NCBI GenBank assembly: GCA_964428935.1
Contig: CAYSAG010000024.1
Coordinates: 1-29,786, forward strand
Length of the DNA: 29,786 nt
Reading direction: 5' to 3'
DNA from: JAADHY01 sp964428935
Lineage (GTDB): Bacteria > Planctomycetota > Planctomycetia > Planctomycetales > Planctomycetaceae
This document shows positions 19,501-25,500 of this stretch, in pieces. The translations under genes and the position numbers were made by a program. Within the stretch, counting starts at the first letter, position 1. Every line of letters begins with the position of its first letter. The notes beneath the pieces were generated by a model that saw only the letters and a program-made list of their open reading frames with translations, ran no database searches and was not told where the DNA came from.

Positions 19501-22500
19501 AACACCACCATCTCGGGCAACTCGGCGGCGGGTTTCGGCGGCGGCGTGTTCAACGAGGGCAGTGGCACTTTCACGGCCACGTTCGTCACCCTCACCGCGA
19601 ACTCGGCCGACACCGGCGGCGGCATCCGAAACGGGTCGTCCTTCACCAACGTCTCGCTGAAGAACACCATCGTCGCCGGAAACCAAGCGGTGACGGCCGA
19701 CCCGGATTTGAGCGCCCTCGACCAGAACCGTCTGCAGAGCCTCGGCCACAACCTGATCGGTGACAACACCGGCGCGACGACGGCCTTTCCGGCTGGCACG
19801 CCCAACGCGAACGCCGACCTGGTCGGCACGGCGGCCGCCCCGATCGACCCGCTGCTGGACGCTCTGGCCGACAACGGCGGACCGACCTACACGCACGCGC
19901 TGCTGTTCGGCAGCCCGGCTCGAGACGCGGCCGACAACGTGGGCGCTCCCTCGTCCGACCAGCGCGGCTTCGGACGCATCTTCGACGGCGACGGCGACGG
20001 GCTCGCGGTGGCCGACATCGGCGCGTTCGAGTCGGGCTTCATCGTCAACAGCTTCACCGACGCCCCCGACACCAACCCCGGCGACAACGTCAGCGCCGAC
20101 GCCAGCGGTCGCAGCACGTTGCGGGCGGCCATCATGGAAGCGAACGCTCATCCCGGCGACGACTCGATCATTCTCGGTCCGGGCACGTACACGCTGAGTG
20201 TGTTTGGACGCGCGGAGGACGCCGGCGCGACGGGCGACCTGGACATCACCGACCAAACCGGCGGCCTGACGATCATCGGCGCCGGTGCGGGCTTGACGGT
20301 CATCGACGCTGCGACCATCGACCGCGTCTTTCACGTCTTGCCCGGCGCGTCGCTGACCCTGCGCGGCGTCACGCTGGTGGGCGGCAACGAGGTCCGCGGC
20401 GGGGCCGTCCTCAACGAAGGCTCGCTGACGTTGCAAGACGTCACGCTGAGTCAGAACCTGGCCGACTTCGGTGGCGGCCTGTTCAACGCGACCGGGGCGA
20501 CCGCCGAGGTGGTGCAGAGCACGATTGGCGGCCCGTGGAATGCCACCAGCGCTCAGCGTCTGGGCAACCGCGCCCGACTGCAGGGCGGCGGCGTCTTCAA
20601 CGAGGGAACTCTGACCCTGGACCACACGACCGTCGTCGGCAACTGGGCCAGCGCGCAGGGCGGCGGCGTCTACAACCGCGGGACGGCGCTGATCGTCGAC
20701 AGCTCGATCGGTGCCCCGTCCGTCGGCATGGACCAGTACGGTAACGTCTCCGAGTCGCGCGGCGGCGGCGTCTTCAACGCCGGCACGGGCGCTTCCGACC
20801 TGACGATCCTGCGCACCACGGTGGCCAACAACTGGGCCGCAGCCGACGGCGGAGGCGTCTACAACGAGGACCAACTGACGATCCGCAACAGCACCTTCTC
20901 GGGCAACTTCGCCGTGGGCAACGGCGGCGGGCTGCTGAACAGCGACACGTCCACCGCACAGGGCACGGCGACGATCAGCCTGAGCACGTTTGTGTTGAAC
21001 ACGGTGGCGAACCTGGGCGGAGGCATTGCCAACGAGGGTTTCCAGCCGGTCGACATCAACAACACGATCGTGGCGTTGAACAGCGCGGCTGCGGGAGCCA
21101 ACGACGTGCGAGGCGGCTTCGCGTCGTCGGGCTTTAACCTGATCGGCGACGGCGACGGCGCAGCCGGCTTCGTGGACGGAGTCAACGGCGACATGGTGGG
21201 CACGACCGCCTCGCCGCTGACCCCGATGGTGGGCGGATTGGCCGACAACGGTGGCCCGACGTTGACCCACGCGCTGCTGCCCGGCAGCCCGGCCATCGAC
21301 AACGGCAACAACACGGGCGGACTGGACGACACCGACCAGCGCGGGGCCGACCGTCCGACCGACCAGACCAGCGACATCGGTGCGTACGAGGTCAACACGT
21401 ACTCGTTGAGCATTCACGATTTGACGCAGGCCGAGGGCGACCACGGCGAAACGTTGTTCCTGTTCTCGGTCGTCCTGGACCGGGCTAGCGTCCAGCCGAT
21501 CAGCGTGGACTTCGTGGTCGAGCCGGACACGGCGCGGGCAGGTGAGGACTTCCTGGCCCAAGGTGGCACGATCACGTTCGCGCCGGGAGAGCTGACCAAG
21601 ACGTTGGTCGTCCAGGTCAACGGCGATACCACACCCGAGCCGACCGAGACGTTCCGGGTCCGACTGACCAATCCGGTCAACGCCGTCATCGCCGACGGCG
21701 AAGCGATCGGCACCATCCTGAACGACGACGCCGAAGTTTCGATCAACGACGTGAGCCAGCTGGAAGGCGACTCGGGCAGCAAGACGTTCGTCTTCACGGT
21801 GTCGCTGTCGGCTCCGTCGGTCGAGACGATCATGGTCACTTACCAGACGGCCGACGGGACGGCCACGGTGGCCGACGGAGACTACCAGCCGGCCAACGGC
21901 GTGCTCGTCTTCGCTCCAGGCGAAGTGAGCAAGTCGGTCGTGGTCACGGTTTACGGAGACACCGTACCCGAGCCGAACGAGACCTTCTTCGTCAACCTGA
22001 CCGCCGCCATCGACAGTGCTGGCAACCCCGTCCCGTTTGCCAAAGCGCAAGGCATCGGCACGATCCAAAACGACGAAACCGTTGTCAGCATCGGCGACGT
22101 GACTTTGGTCGAGGGCAATGCCGGCTTTACCGCGTTCGACTTCGCGGTCACGTTGAATCAGCCAAACGGCCAGACCATTACTGTCGATTGGAGCACCGCG
22201 CCGGGAACGGCCAGCGCCGGCACGGACTACATCGCCGCCAGCGGTCAGGTGGTGTTCAATCCGGGCGAGACGGTCAAGGTCGTGACGGTGCAGGTGATCG
22301 GCGACGTGCGGTTCGAGCCGGACGAGGTGTTCTACGTCAACCTGTCTAACCCGACCAACGCCAGCATCCTGGATGCTCAGGGAGCCGGCACGATTCTGAA
22401 CGACGACCCGGCGCCGGACCGGTGGCTGATCTTCGTCAACGGCGCTGGGCAGATCGAGGTCGATTTGAACGGCGCGCCGTTCCTCACCACGGGTGACTTC

Positions 22501-25500
22501 GTCAGTCCGCTCATCGTCAGCGGCGACCAGGGCGGCGTGAAAGACGACCTGTTTACGGTCGACTTCAGCGGCGGCAATCCCATCCCGCAACTGGGTCTGT
22601 TCATCAACGGCTTGAACCAGGTCGGCGGCGACACCCTGCAGTTCCAGAACGCTCCCGCACCGTTCACGTCGGTGACGTACACGGCCACCGGACCGAACAC
22701 CGGCACGGTCACGTTCGACGACGGCGCGATGGTCCGGACCGTCACGTATTCGGGTCTGGAGCCGATCACCGACTTGACCGACGCGGTCAACCGAACGTTC
22801 ACGTTCGCCTCGGGCTTCGCCGGCGACTTCAACGTGCAAGTGTTGGCCGAGGCGGCCGGACGCAGTCTAATCCAGGACGGGACCTTCTCGGGGGCGTTCG
22901 AGAGTGTTACGTTCAACAACCCGACCGGCTCGCTGACCATCGAAGGCGGCGCGGGGAACGACACGTTCACGATCGAAGCCCTCGACGCGACGTTCTCGGC
23001 CGCCTTCACCGTCAACGGCAACGACGGCAACGACTGGATCGACGCGACCGGCTTCAACCATTCGGGCATCGTGCTGAACGGCGGAGCCGGCGCGGACACG
23101 CTGACCGGCAGCCGGTGGGACGACGCGCTGGACGGCGGCGTCGGCAACGACTCGCTGCTCGGCGGCGACGGCAACGACGAACTGCAGGGCGGTGACGGCA
23201 ACGACACGTTGGACGGCCAAGCCGGCGACGACGTCGTCCGCGGCCACATCGGTGACGACTCGCTGCTCGGTGGCGCCGGCAGCGACTCGCTGCTCGGCGG
23301 CGACGGCAACGACGTCCTGGAAGGCGGTGCCGACACCGACACCCTGGACGGCGAACTGGGCAACGACACGCTGATCGTCACCGGCGGAAACGACTCGATG
23401 ATCGGCGGCGCCGGAATCGACGAGGTGCGGCAGGTCTACGACGGCAACCAAGTGCTGTCCGACACCCAGCTAGTCGGCGAGGGTACCTCGACACTCAACA
23501 CAATCGAACAGGCTCAACTGATCGACGGCGACCGGTCGAACCTGCTCGATGCGTCCGGGTTCACGCTGGGGCCGGTCACCATTCTCGGCGCCCGCGGCGA
23601 CGACACGATCATCGGCGGAGCCCAGAACGACTGGCTGGACGGGCAGGACGGCGACAACTCGATCCTGGGTGGTCCGGGCGACGACACGTTGATCGCCGCC
23701 GGCGGCGACGACTGGCTCGACGGCCAGGAGGGCAACGACCAAGTCTTCCCGGCCCACGGCAATGACACCGTCCTGGGCGGTCCAGGCGACGACTACCTGA
23801 AAGGGCACAGCGGTCGCGACTCGCTGCTGGGCGGTCCCGGCAACGACACCCTGATCGGCAGCGACGGCAACGACACGCTCTCGGGTCAGTTGGGTGACGA
23901 CAGCCTGGACGGAGAGGCCGGCATCGACACGGTCTTCGAGTCGGCCGACGTGAACTTCACACTGACGGCCACTCAACTGATCGGTCTGGGAACGGACGAC
24001 CTGGCCAACATTGAACAGGCCAGCCTGGTGGGCGGCGCCAGTGCCAACCTGATCAACGCCTCCGGCTTCGGCGGCTCGACCACGCTCGACGGCGGAGCGG
24101 GCGCGGACACGCTGGTCGGCGGCTTGGGACAGGACTGCTTGTTCGGCGACGCCGGCAACGACATGCTGTTCGGCAACGCCGGCGACGACACGTTGGACGG
24201 CGGCGACGGCAACGACTACGTCAAGGGCCAGGGCGGCCACGACTTCCTGATGGGTGGCACCGGCGACGACTACCTGCGAGGCACCCAAGGAAACGACACG
24301 CTGGTGTCCGAAGAAGGCAACGACACGCTGGACGGCGGCACCGGCTTCGACCAGGTGCGCCAAACCGTCGACGCCAACCAGGTGCTGACCGACACGCAAT
24401 TGACCGGTCTGGGCGTCAACACGTTGGTGAGCATCGAGAGCGCTTACCTGACCGGCGGCGTGCACGCCAACCTGCTGGACGCTTCGGCCTTCACCCGCGG
24501 TCCGGTGACGCTGGTCGGCGTGGAGGGTAACAACCGGCTGCTCGGCGGTGCCGGCAACGACCGCTTGGTCGGCGGCTTGCACCGCGACGTACTGGACGGC
24601 GGAGCGGGCAACGACACGTTGTTCGGCAGCGCGGGCACCGACACGCTCCGCGGCGGTGACGGCAACGACTTCCTGTTCGGCCAAGGCGGAAGTGGCGACC
24701 GGCTGATCGGCGACGGCGGTGCCGACACGCTGTTCTGGCGGCCGGGCTTCGGCAAGGACTTGGTGGTCACGCCGGACGTGACCGACACGGCCTACGTGCT
24801 GGGCGACTCGCGTGCCAACGCGTTCGTCGTCCAACGGGCTGGCTCGTTGCTGCGGATCACGGACGGGGTCGGACGGCTCGACGTGCCGGGAGCCGCATCG
24901 ATGCAGGTGGTGATCACCGGTGCGGCCGGCAACGACCAGATCACGTTCGACAGCTTGGCCGGCCTGCCGGGGACGTTCACGTTCTGGGTCTACGGCTGGA
25001 CGGGCAACGACTTGGTGTCGGCGGCCGGCGCGGACTTGGAGGCGAGCCGTCTGGTGGCTGACGGTGGCGACGACAACGACACCGTGGTGGGTGCGGCCGG
25101 CGCAGCTGGCCAGACTCTGCTCGGCGGCGCCGGCGACGACTCGTTGCAAGGCGGCGCCGGCTCTGCGTTGCTCGAAGGCCAAGACGGCAACGACACGCTG
25201 GTGGCTGGTGCGGGTACCAACACGCTCCGCGGTGGCGACGGTGCCGACTCACTGGCCGGTTCGGCCGGAAACGACCTGCTGGAAGGCCAAGGCGGGGACG
25301 ACTTCCTGTTCGGTCGGGAAGGGGCCGACACGCTGATCGGCGGCGACGGCGCCGACGTGCTCAACGGCGAAGCGGGCGACGACTCGCTGTTGGGTGAGGC
25401 CGGCAACGACACGCTCCGCGGCGGCGACGACGACGACACCCTGGTCGGCGGTGCCGGCGCGGACTCGTTCGAGGGCGGCAACGGCACCGACCTGATCGTC

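Noticed and set aside
16201..21399. Possibility that modules A-C are separate autotransporter or Pmp genes
   Set aside because: The frame is continuous, with no internal stop, start plus RBS, or beta-barrel domain between them.
18109..22839. A second long minus-strand open frame (1576 codons)
   Set aside because: Same reason: no motifs, low-complexity V/R/A/D composition, and it ends where the underlying plus-strand repeats change.
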